Below are positions 1 through 6,218 of a stretch of 9,464 bases of DNA, piece after piece; within the stretch, counting starts at the first letter, position 1, and each line of letters opens with the position of its first letter. A model generated the notes under the pieces. The model had not been told where the DNA came from, made no database searches, and worked only from the letters and a program-made list of their open reading frames with translations. Source of the DNA: Betaproteobacteria bacterium (GTDB lineage: Bacteria > Pseudomonadota > Gammaproteobacteria > Burkholderiales > SG8-41). The DNA is taken from assembly GCA_025363575.1 (NCBI GenBank), contig JANYDM010000052.1, positions 1 through 9,464 on the forward strand, written 5' to 3'. The position numbers and the translations under genes were made by a program.

Positions 1-260
1 TTGCCACCACACTTTGAATTTCAACAAACCCCTAGATCAAGGGATTACAGAATCGCGGGCTACGCTTTAAAAGTAAAAGCATTTATTAACAAGCCCTTAC
101 CAAGACTCAACATTGTGACTGCATTGGCGGGAAAACGCAAATGCATGTGTTAAGCATATGGCGCTCATCCTTCCGTTTTCAATATTAATGGGAAGTGAAG
201 AGCACATCATCATTACGCAACCAGGCCATGGGACCAGCGGCCGCACAGCGCGTTTGCCAG
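1..260. other. AT-richer intergenic stretch, no convincing gene
   Basis: This stretch is clearly richer in A and T than the rest of the window, especially in its first 200 bases. One plus-strand frame stays open from base 1 to a TAA at about 151, but its translation resembles no family I know and it has no visible start or ribosome site. A CCC/GGG-flanked TTGATCTAGG (minus strand, near 31-45) resembles half an FNR/CRP-type site, but its other half is missing. No T-tract terminator follows the minus-strand operon that ends at 261. Short GGCC arms at 222-240 could pair but are not followed by a U run. It may be the spacer between the arsenosugar operon and a neighbour outside the window. Confidence 0.5.
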
Positions 261-920
261 TCATTTGACCGCTTCAACCATGAGATCCGGCAACAGACCA
301 CTCGCGCGCAGGCGGGCGAGATCTGCTGGCCGGTCGACGTCCCACGAAGTCGGCAGCTCGTGCCAGCGCCAGTTCAGCGCCGCCAACCGTGCGCGGGTTG
401 CGGCAAGCACCCGGTCACTGCCCCATTCGATGTCCGCGAACAGTCGCGCATCGCAATGCGATAGTGCCAGCAATACGTAGCCGCCGTCCTCGGCGGGCCC
501 AATGACGGCGTCGTGGCCTGCAGCGAGAAAGTCCGCGGCGGCGCGTAAATCGGCGGCCGTCAGCGCGGGACAATCGGTGCCGATTACTATCACTCGATCC
601 GCAGTGGCGAGTGCCGTGGCGGCGGCGTGATGCATGCGGGCGCCCAGATCGCCTTCGCATTGGGTTAATGCAGCCACCTTGTGACGGCGTGCACTCTCTG
701 CCAGCAGCGCATGTTCCGCCGAAGGCGCGCACCAGAGTTCGACGGCGCCAACAGCAGCAGAAGTCGCAGTCGTCAATGCGCGCTCGATCAGCAGGCTCTG
801 CAGTGCGGCCGCGCCCACAGGGCCGAGCTCGGGTATCAGGCGGGTTTTTGCCGCGCCCGGGTCGGGTGAGCGCGCAAACACGAGCACGCGGATTTCAATC
901 GCGCGGACGGTTTGCGTCAT
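261..920 (-). CDS. TIGR04282-type (DUF2064, CofC-like) arsenosugar-associated transferase
   Basis: This 219-residue protein belongs to the DUF2064/TIGR04282 family, nucleotidyl- or glycosyl-transferase-like proteins related to CofC/MobA folds and typical of ArsS clusters. Visible hallmarks are the N-terminal FARSPDPGAAKTRL loop (residues 15-28, a nucleotide-binding type motif), GTDCPAL (114-120) with a probable metal-binding Asp, GPAEDGGYVLL (141-151), a WG pair (166-167) and DVDRPADL (194-201). Length is normal. I chose the ATG at 920; a TTG at 953 would add 11 unconserved-looking residues. The start lies 26 bases inside the preceding glycosyltransferase gene, with no strong Shine-Dalgarno, so translational coupling is likely. 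It is the last gene of the operon. Its exact reaction is not established; transfer of a sugar or nucleotide unit to or from an arsenosugar intermediate is inferred from context. Confidence 0.88.
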   Translation of the reverse strand: MTQTVRAIEIRVLVFARSPDPGAAKTRLIPELGPVGAAALQSLLIERALTTATSAAVGAVELWCAPSAEHALLAESARRHKVAALTQCEGDLGARMHHAAATALATADRVIVIGTDCPALTAADLRAAADFLAAGHDAVIGPAEDGGYVLLALSHCDARLFADIEWGSDRVLAATRARLAALNWRWHELPTSWDVDRPADLARLRASGLLPDLMVEAVK

Positions 921-1593
921 AGCGCAATGCGAGTTGCGCCGGATCGGCGCCAAGTAAGTAAGCCAGGCGCAAACACCACATCAGCGCGATCGTGCGCAGC
1001 ACGCCACGCTGCTCCCAGCGCCGAGCGGACGCAGCGATGCGGGCGCGCAGACATAGCGGCCGCTGCAGTTGTCGTGCACGCTGCGACAATGCGATGTCTT
1101 CCATCAGCGGGAGGGGCGGAAAGCCGCCGAGCAATTCGAACAACGCGCGCGACATGAATATGCCCTGATCGCCAGTGGCGATGCCGCTCCAGCGCGAACG
1201 CAGGTTCATCAGTCTGGCGACGATCTTCAGCGCCGGCCGCGTCGTCGTGAGCGTGACGTCGAAGCGGCCCCACGACTTGCCGCTGTCAGCGAGGCCGCCG
1301 ACTATCAAGCGATCGGCGGCATCGGGGAGCATGCAGTCGGCGTGCAAAAACAGCAGCACGTCGCCGCGCGCAGCGGCGGCTCCCGCATTCATTTGCAGTG
1401 CGCGTCCGCGCGGTGCGGTGAGCACACAGTCTGCGAGCGGCGCCGCCAACGCAAGAGTGCCGTCAGTGCTGCCGCCATCCGCAACGATCAACTCCACGCC
1501 GCGCGCGCGCAGTGGCTGCAGGTGCGCGAGCGCAGCCACGATGCCGGCCGCTTCGTTCAGGCAGGGAATCACAATGCTGAATGACGGGTTCAC
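895..1593 (-). CDS. TIGR04283-type GT2 family glycosyltransferase, arsenosugar-associated
   Basis: This 232-residue family 2 (GT-A fold) glycosyltransferase matches the TIGR04283 group found beside ArsS radical SAM genes. The opening SIVIPCLNEA (residues 6-15) and the VADGGSTDGT loop (37-46) bind the nucleotide-sugar donor. HADC (84-87) supplies the DxD-like metal-binding Asp, GDQGIF (141-146) forms the acceptor-side loop, and MEDI (164-167) carries the likely catalytic acid/base Asp. ARRWEQRG (190-197) resembles the (Q/R)RW region of processive relatives. A hydrophobic segment near residues 199-215 could touch the membrane, but no full transmembrane anchor is obvious. The start is a GTG at 1593, immediately before the conserved N-terminal strand, and the ribosome site is weak. 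It follows the flavoprotein gene by 33 bases and overlaps the next gene by 26. Donor and acceptor are unknown; transfer onto a ribosyl-arsenic intermediate is inferred. Confidence 0.9.
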   Translation of the reverse strand: MNPSFSIVIPCLNEAAGIVAALAHLQPLRARGVELIVADGGSTDGTLALAAPLADCVLTAPRGRALQMNAGAAAARGDVLLFLHADCMLPDAADRLIVGGLADSGKSWGRFDVTLTTTRPALKIVARLMNLRSRWSGIATGDQGIFMSRALFELLGGFPPLPLMEDIALSQRARQLQRPLCLRARIAASARRWEQRGVLRTIALMWCLRLAYLLGADPAQLALRYDANRPRD

Positions 1594-1626
1594 TCTTGCA
1601 GCCGTTGGGTCGGGCCGGCCATGGGC

Positions 1627-3855
1627 TCAATGCGCGCCGGGCAGAGAGGCGGGCCGTTTATTCTTCAACAACGCCGGCAGCCGCCCGAGCATGGCGCCGA
1701 CACTGCCGTCGTCGCGTGCTCTCGCGTTGAAGGCCGCGAGAAAATCCAGCTGCCCCTGCGTGACCTGCGCGCGCTTCCATACGCCGGCCGCGTATTTATT
1801 CGCTTCGGCGAGCGTCGGGTAGATGTGGATAGTGCCCAGTATCTTGTTGAGCCCGATCCCGTGCTTCATTGCCATCACGAACTCGGCTATCAGATCGCCG
1901 GCGTGCGCGCCCACTATGGCGGCGCCGAGTATGCGGTCGCTGCCGCGCGCGGTGATTACTTTGACCAGGCCATACGCTGTTTCGTCTGCAATCGCGCGGT
2001 CGAGTTCGTCGATGCCGTATTTCGCGACGTCGTATTCGATTCCGCCGGCGCGCGCGTCCTGCTCGTTCAATCCGACGCGCGCGACTTCGGGCTCCGTGAA
2101 TGTCGCCCACGGAATCACCGAATAATCGACTTTGAATCGTCGCCAGCCGCCGAACAGCGCATTGACCGCCGCGTACCACGCCATGTGCGAAGCGGTATGT
2201 GTGAATTGATAGGGGCCGGCGGCGTCGCCGATGGCATAGATATTCGGGTAAATGGTCTGCAGGTATTCATTGGTCTCTACCGTATGCGTTTTGGTTATCG
2301 GGATGCCGAGTTCTTCGAGACCGAAGCTGGTCGTATTGGCGACGCGGCCGACCGCACATAGCAGTTCATCGAATACGATGCGCGTCTCGGTCCCGGCATT
2401 GTCGACGATGAGGACCTTCTCGCCGTTGTCCGTTTCGATGCGCTGCGCCTTGTGGCCGGTCAGCACAGTAATGCCCTCGGCCTGGAATTTTTGCAGCACC
2501 ATGTCCGAAATTTCCGGGTCTTCGCGTGTCATGAGGCGCGGCAGCTTTTCAACCTGGGTAACGGTGGAACCGAAGCGGGCAAAGCATTGCGCGAGCTCGC
2601 AACCGATCGGCCCACCGCCCAGTATCGCCAGGCGCCGCGGCAGCTCGCGCAAGCTCCAGATGGTGTCCGAAGTCAGGGGATTGATCGCTGCCAGGCCCGG
2701 TATGGGCGGCAGATAGGCCCGCGCACCGGTAGCAATGACGATATTTTTTGTCGTAACAGTGCGTTTACCGGCGGCCGTTGTGACTTCCACCGTCCACGGT
2801 GAAGTGATCTTCGCATCGCCCGTCACGCAGTCGACGCCGAGGCTGGTGTAGCGCGCAATCGAGTCATGCGGTTCTATCGATGCAATGATGCGCTGCACGC
2901 GCTGCATGACGTCCGCGAAGTCGAACTCAACGGCGGCGGACCGCATGCCAAGCATCTGCGCGGCGCGCGCCTGCGCCAGAAACTTCGCCGAACGGATCAG
3001 CGCTTTTGATGGCACGCAGCCGGTGTACAGACATTCACCGCCCATCTTGTGTTTTTCGATCAGCGTGACTTTGGCTTTCACGGCGGCCGCGATGTAGGCG
3101 GTGACGAGACCCGCCGAGCCGGCGCCAATTACGACCACGTTGCAATCGTAGCGGGCCGGCCGCGTCCATTTCGCATAGACCTTGCGCGCCTGCGCGGCGG
3201 CCACCGCCCATCTGGCGATGAGCGGAAACAGGCCGAGCAGCGTGAATGCGAGCAGCAGTCCCGGCGACAAAATGCCGCGCAGCGATTCTATCCTGGCAAT
3301 CTCGGTCCCGGCGTAGACATACACGATCGTCCCGGCCAGCATGCCAAGCTGGCTGACCCAGTAAAAAGTCCACGTCCTGATCGGCGTCAGCCCCATCAGG
3401 ACGTTGATGACGAAAAACGGGAAGGCCGGGACTAGCCGCAACGTAAACAGATAGAACGGCCCGTCTTTGGCCACGCCAGCATTGACGGCTGCCAGCTTGT
3501 CGCCGAACTTTCTTTGTATCGAGTCGCGCAGCACATAGCGCGTTACCAGGAATGCCAGCGTCGCGCCGAGCGAGGAGGCAAACGAGACGATGACGGTTCC
3601 CTTGATCAATCCAAAAATTGCGCCGGCGGCGAGCGTCAGGATGGTCGCGCCCGGAAACGAGAGCGCTGTCAGCGCAACGTAGATTGCGACAAACATTGCC
3701 ACGGTTCCGAGTGGATTTGCCGCGTAGTACGCGTCGATGACTGCCTGTTTCGATTTGAAATATTCGAGCGTGAAGTAATGCCCGAGATCCAACGCAAAAA
3801 ATGTGGCGAGCAACGCGACGAAAACAGCCGCGAGCAGAATTTTATTTTTATGCAT
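1627..3855 (-). CDS. TVP38/TMEM64 membrane domain fused to FAD/NAD pyridine nucleotide-disulfide oxidoreductase
   Basis: This 742-residue two-part protein has an N-terminal TVP38/TMEM64 (SNARE-associated/DedA-like) domain, about residues 1-225. It contains several hydrophobic segments (roughly 5-22, 52-105, 138-155, 165-183 and 197-215) and the family's FTLRLVPAFPFFVIN block (137-151). From about 236 follows a class I flavoprotein disulfide reductase related to MerA and dihydrolipoamide dehydrogenase. It shows FAD loop GAGSAG (244-249), redox-active Cys275 and Cys280 in GGECLYTGC, NAD(P) loop GGGPIG (413-418), the second FAD motif AIGDAAG (541-547) and the dimerisation domain to the end. It lacks an N-terminal GMTCxxC metal-binding domain and the C-terminal Cys pair of MerA, and Tyr679 stands where lipoamide dehydrogenases have the catalytic His of HPT. 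It is therefore probably not a mercuric reductase. The gene begins 7 bases after the phosphoesterase stop, with a GAAG ribosome site. A membrane-tethered NAD(P)H-dependent reductase serving the pathway is inferred; the substrate is unknown. Confidence 0.9.
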   Translation of the reverse strand: MHKNKILLAAVFVALLATFFALDLGHYFTLEYFKSKQAVIDAYYAANPLGTVAMFVAIYVALTALSFPGATILTLAAGAIFGLIKGTVIVSFASSLGATLAFLVTRYVLRDSIQRKFGDKLAAVNAGVAKDGPFYLFTLRLVPAFPFFVINVLMGLTPIRTWTFYWVSQLGMLAGTIVYVYAGTEIARIESLRGILSPGLLLAFTLLGLFPLIARWAVAAAQARKVYAKWTRPARYDCNVVVIGAGSAGLVTAYIAAAVKAKVTLIEKHKMGGECLYTGCVPSKALIRSAKFLAQARAAQMLGMRSAAVEFDFADVMQRVQRIIASIEPHDSIARYTSLGVDCVTGDAKITSPWTVEVTTAAGKRTVTTKNIVIATGARAYLPPIPGLAAINPLTSDTIWSLRELPRRLAILGGGPIGCELAQCFARFGSTVTQVEKLPRLMTREDPEISDMVLQKFQAEGITVLTGHKAQRIETDNGEKVLIVDNAGTETRIVFDELLCAVGRVANTTSFGLEELGIPITKTHTVETNEYLQTIYPNIYAIGDAAGPYQFTHTASHMAWYAAVNALFGGWRRFKVDYSVIPWATFTEPEVARVGLNEQDARAGGIEYDVAKYGIDELDRAIADETAYGLVKVITARGSDRILGAAIVGAHAGDLIAEFVMAMKHGIGLNKILGTIHIYPTLAEANKYAAGVWKRAQVTQGQLDFLAAFNARARDDGSVGAMLGRLPALLKNKRPASLPGAH

Positions 3856-3862
3856 AAACGCT

Positions 3863-4813
3863 TCAGGCCGGCACGGTCATTCGCATGGCTTCATCGACTC
3901 GATAGGCGGGCCCATTCAGGATGCGGCCATGATAGGACGTATGGGCGTCGGAACCGGCAGGCCAGTTGGCGGCAAATTGTCGCAGCCATCCCGTATGATC
4001 GTAGCGCACCGGCAGCGCGTCGATGTGCGTGCCGTTCACCTGCGTGCCATAGAGCGCCTGGTGCGGCGACGGGCGCGCCCCGATCCGCGTGATCACGCCA
4101 TACTGAGTTTGCGCGAAATTCGGCATGCCCGCTGCCCCGTTGTTGACGACGACGCCGGCGCCGGCGCTGTCGAGCGCGGCAATCTCCATAAGCACGGGCA
4201 GGCAGCTATGGCTGCTCGCGATGACGTCGGCGTTCGCCTGCTTGAGCCAGCCTGAAACACGGTTGCGCTGTTGTTCCTGCGCGAGCGCTTCGCGCGAAAG
4301 GCCCCAGCCGGAGAGGTCTTCGCAATCACCGTGTACGATTGCGACGCGGATGCTGCCAACCTGCGCCGCTGCATGCATCGGCAGGCCGGCAAGCCGGTCT
4401 CGCAGAGCGGGATGTCCGCGCGCGGTCTCACGCAATCGCGACATGATCCGGTTAGAGCGCGCCACTTCGGCATCGCTCACAAAATCGGGATAACCGCAGC
4501 CGCAGCCCGCTGTTTCATCGTCGTGCGCGAGTTCGGTTTCCACGTTTCCGCGCAGAGCAGTATGCGCGAGAACGCGCGCATTGATTCCGTCAAAACCCGC
4601 GCAGTCGACATTGAACCAGTTGAAGTCACCATTGAATACAATGGCCGGCGGTTCCGGCTCCTGTCGCGCAAGTTCGAGCACGGCGTCGAGCGCGGCCGCA
4701 TTGCCGTAGAGACCACCGATTACGTAGAGGCACTTGCTGACCAGTGCCTCGTCGCGCGCGAGGTCGGCTGGCGCGTAGCGATAGTGCAGCGGACAATTGC
4801 GCCCGGGCGTCAT
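3863..4813 (-). CDS. Divergent metallophosphoesterase-like protein of the ArsS cluster
   Basis: This 316-residue protein has a calcineurin-type metallophosphoesterase layout with altered motifs. Motif I reads VIGGLYGN (31-38) instead of GDxHGN. Motif II is NGDFNWF (61-67) with Asp63 kept. Motif III is RGNVE (88-92) with Asn90 kept but its His replaced by Val. Motif IV is VHGD (160-163) with His161. Motif V is SSHSC (200-204), with His202 kept and the second His replaced by Cys. A GCGCG run lies at 103-107. There is no signal peptide or membrane segment, so it is probably cytoplasmic. I chose the ATG at 4813, 10 bases after the arsS stop; an upstream ATG at 4876 would overlap arsS by 53 bases and add an Ala/Arg-rich tail. 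It sits second in the operon. By family it could cleave a phosphoester of a pathway intermediate, but loss of several ligands leaves activity uncertain. Confidence 0.83.
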   Translation of the reverse strand: MTPGRNCPLHYRYAPADLARDEALVSKCLYVIGGLYGNAAALDAVLELARQEPEPPAIVFNGDFNWFNVDCAGFDGINARVLAHTALRGNVETELAHDDETAGCGCGYPDFVSDAEVARSNRIMSRLRETARGHPALRDRLAGLPMHAAAQVGSIRVAIVHGDCEDLSGWGLSREALAQEQQRNRVSGWLKQANADVIASSHSCLPVLMEIAALDSAGAGVVVNNGAAGMPNFAQTQYGVITRIGARPSPHQALYGTQVNGTHIDALPVRYDHTGWLRQFAANWPAGSDAHTSYHGRILNGPAYRVDEAMRMTVPA

Positions 4814-4823
4814 CGGCCGTGGC

Positions 4824-5789
4824 TCAGCCCGCGAGGGCGCCGCCGCAGCTCGAACCCTGGCCGGCGGTGCAGCCATAGCAGTGGTCGGCCACCGCGATCG
4901 GGTTGTTGGCGAGGTCGGCGCCTTTCAGCTCGCGCAGATGGTTGCGCGGGCGTCCGCGCAGCGCAAGTGGAAGGCCGAGCATCTGGTTGAAATCGCAATC
5001 GTAGGCATAGCCGCGCCAGTCGACGCTGATGAGATCGCGGCACATCAGGTTGTCGAGGGTGGACGCCTGAAATGCGTTCTTCAGCAAATCCATGTACTCG
5101 CCGAACTGGCCTTTTGATATCAGCAAGCTGCCGAACCGCTGAATCGGCATGTTGGTGATAACGTACAGCCGGTTGAACGCGATGCCGTGACGATCGGCGA
5201 GCCGCGCGCGGTAATCGGCTTCAAGTTCCTGCTGCGGCGGCGGCAGCACCGCGCCTTGCGGGTTGTAGACCAGGTTCAGCGTCAGCCCCGAATCGGGCAT
5301 GCCGTAACCGAGCCGGTTGAGGTCCGCCAGCGCGCGTATGCTGGATTCGAACACGCCCTGACCGCGCTGGCTATCGACGTTCTTCTCGAGATAGCAGGGC
5401 AGCGATGCCACGATTTCGACTTGGTGGGCCGCCAGGAATTGCGCGAGACCGGCCTGGCCCGGCTGCTCGAGTATGGTCAGGTTGCACCGATCCATGACGT
5501 GCACGTTCAGATCTCGCGCCGCGCGCACGAGCTCGCGAAATTGCGGATGCAGTTCGGGCGCGCCGCCGGTGATGTCGAGGGTTTTGACGCCGGCCGCCTG
5601 GATGAATGCGAGCACGTCATTGACGGTTTCGCCTGCCATCATTTCAGTGCGCGTGGGGCCCGCATTGACGTGGCAATGCACGCAGGACTGGTTGCATTTG
5701 TAGCCGAGATTGACCTGCAGGGTTTTCAGGCGCTTGCGCCGGATGGCGGGAAAGCCGGAATCCCGCAGCAGCGGGAGGGTGGCGTGCAT
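4824..5789 (-). CDS. arsS: Arsenosugar biosynthesis radical SAM/Cys-rich protein ArsS
   Basis: This 321-residue radical SAM enzyme of the ArsS/TIGR04167 family has a C-terminal DUF3641-type Cys-rich domain. The CNQSCVHC motif (Cys32, Cys36, Cys39) binds the SAM-cleaving [4Fe-4S] cluster, and TGGAPEL (74-80) is the SAM-binding GGE-type motif. Further cysteines at 102, 132, 250, 265, 304, 307 and 315, several in the ending CYGCTAGQGSSCGG, could bind a second cluster or substrate. Some family members carry selenocysteine in this domain; here every position is Cys and the only TGA is the stop. The known reaction for the family is coupling a 5'-deoxyadenosyl group to dimethylarsenite, giving a dimethylarsinoyl-deoxyadenosine precursor of arsenosugars. 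It is the first gene of the five-gene operon, with a good GGAGAA ribosome site 7 bases before the ATG and a TATAAT box upstream. Family assignment is firm; the in vivo substrate is inferred. Confidence 0.93.
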   Translation of the reverse strand: MHATLPLLRDSGFPAIRRKRLKTLQVNLGYKCNQSCVHCHVNAGPTRTEMMAGETVNDVLAFIQAAGVKTLDITGGAPELHPQFRELVRAARDLNVHVMDRCNLTILEQPGQAGLAQFLAAHQVEIVASLPCYLEKNVDSQRGQGVFESSIRALADLNRLGYGMPDSGLTLNLVYNPQGAVLPPPQQELEADYRARLADRHGIAFNRLYVITNMPIQRFGSLLISKGQFGEYMDLLKNAFQASTLDNLMCRDLISVDWRGYAYDCDFNQMLGLPLALRGRPRNHLRELKGADLANNPIAVADHCYGCTAGQGSSCGGALAG

Positions 5790-5796
5790 TAAAAGG

Positions 5797-5802
5797 TTCT
5801 CC
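5797..5802 (-). promoter_or_regulatory. Ribosome binding site of arsS
   Basis: On the minus strand this reads GGAGAA, followed by 7 bases and the ATG at 5789. It is the best Shine-Dalgarno sequence in the left block and supports the chosen arsS start. The downstream genes of the operon have weaker sites, which suggests they depend on coupled translation. Confidence 0.7.
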
Positions 5803-5860
5803 AGCTGACGGTTCGACTGCAGGTGCGGTGCGGCGTGACCGGCGCATGCGTAGCGAGCCG

Positions 5861-5880
5861 ATTATGCATCACGGCATTAT
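5861..5880. promoter_or_regulatory. Imperfect inverted repeat over the arsS -10 region (possible operator)
   Basis: The arms ATTATGC (5861-5867) and GCATTAT (5874-5880) are separated by 6 bases and pair at 6 of 7 positions. The right arm overlaps the TATAAT box, and the left arm would cover the transcription start. A repressor binding here would block the arsS operon. The site matches no specific operator that I can name, and no regulator gene lies in the window. A chance repeat cannot be excluded. Confidence 0.3.
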
Positions 5881-5881
5881 A
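5876..5881 (-). promoter_or_regulatory. Probable -10 box of the arsS operon promoter
   Basis: The minus strand reads TATAAT, a perfect sigma-70 -10 hexamer, 86 bases upstream of the arsS ATG in the divergent intergenic region. No good -35 hexamer sits 16-18 bases further upstream (the sequence there is AAAGGC-like), so the promoter may be weak or need an activator. The call rests on the -10 box and the position. Confidence 0.5.
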
Positions 5882-5919
5882 CGAGAGTCGCGGCGCGGGC
5901 CTTTTCCTTACAAGTTGCG

Positions 5920-5949
5920 TTGACCGCAAGCGTCTGATTGAGCTATGTT
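5920..5949 (+). promoter_or_regulatory. Candidate sigma-70 promoter for the xseB-ispA-dxs operon
   Basis: TTGACC (5920-5925) and TATGTT (5944-5949) are separated by 18 bases and face xseB. Transcription would start near 5956, giving a leader of about 23 bases before the xseB ATG, with no clear Shine-Dalgarno in it. The spacing is acceptable and the hexamers are near consensus (5 of 6 and 4 of 6). Confidence 0.45.
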
Positions 5950-5978
5950 TGCGATTTCCCCCGGCGCCATTTCCCCGC

Positions 5979-6218
5979 ATGCCCAAGATCGCCAAACCCG
6001 AGTCCGGATCGACGTTCGAAAGCGCGCTCGCGGAGCTCGAAACCATCGTTTCGCGCATGGAAGATGGCCAGCTTTCCCTCGAGCAATCGCTCTCCGCTTA
6101 TAAGCGCGGCGCCGAGCTTTTGAAACAGTGCCAGGCCCAACTGGCGGATGCCCAACAGCAGGTCAAGGTCCTCGAAGCCGGCGCCCTGAAGAATTTTGCC
6201 GGTGGCGACGACAACTGA
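5979..6218 (+). CDS. xseB: Exodeoxyribonuclease VII small subunit
   Basis: This 79-residue protein is the small subunit of exonuclease VII, which with several copies bound to XseA degrades single-stranded DNA in both directions in the cytoplasm. The family signature is complete: FESALAELETIVSRME (residues 13-28) followed by LEQSLSAYKRG (34-44), then a helical stretch to about 67 and a short acidic tail. Length is typical (about 70-90). The ATG at 5979 was chosen over upstream in-frame starts because conserved sequence begins just after it and the candidate -10 box lies only 30 bases upstream. There is no clear ribosome site. Its end overlaps the start of ispA, the usual xseB-ispA arrangement in proteobacteria. 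xseA is not in the window. Confidence 0.95.
   Translation: MPKIAKPESGSTFESALAELETIVSRMEDGQLSLEQSLSAYKRGAELLKQCQAQLADAQQQVKVLEAGALKNFAGGDDN

Noticed and set aside
31..45. FNR/CRP-like palindrome
   Set aside because: Only one half-site (TTGAT) is present; the opposite half does not match.
136..164. Possible hairpin around ATGC...GCAT
   Set aside because: The arms are short and imperfect and no T-run follows, so it cannot be called a terminator or operator.
921..953. Upstream TTG start for the TIGR04282 gene
   Set aside because: It adds 11 residues with no family resemblance, and the ATG at 920 sits just before the conserved strand.
1621..2361. 246-codon plus-strand open frame opposite the flavoprotein gene
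   Set aside because: It is antisense to well-conserved flavoprotein motifs and resembles nothing known.
1627..3855. Naming the fused flavoprotein merA (mercuric reductase)
   Set aside because: There is no metal-binding N-terminal domain, no C-terminal vicinal Cys pair and no other mer gene. Only the general reductase fold and the CxxxxC pair are shared.
4814..4876. Upstream ATG start for the phosphoesterase
   Set aside because: It would extend 53 bases into arsS with a low-complexity Ala/Arg/Pro tail. The ATG at 4813 lies just past the arsS stop.
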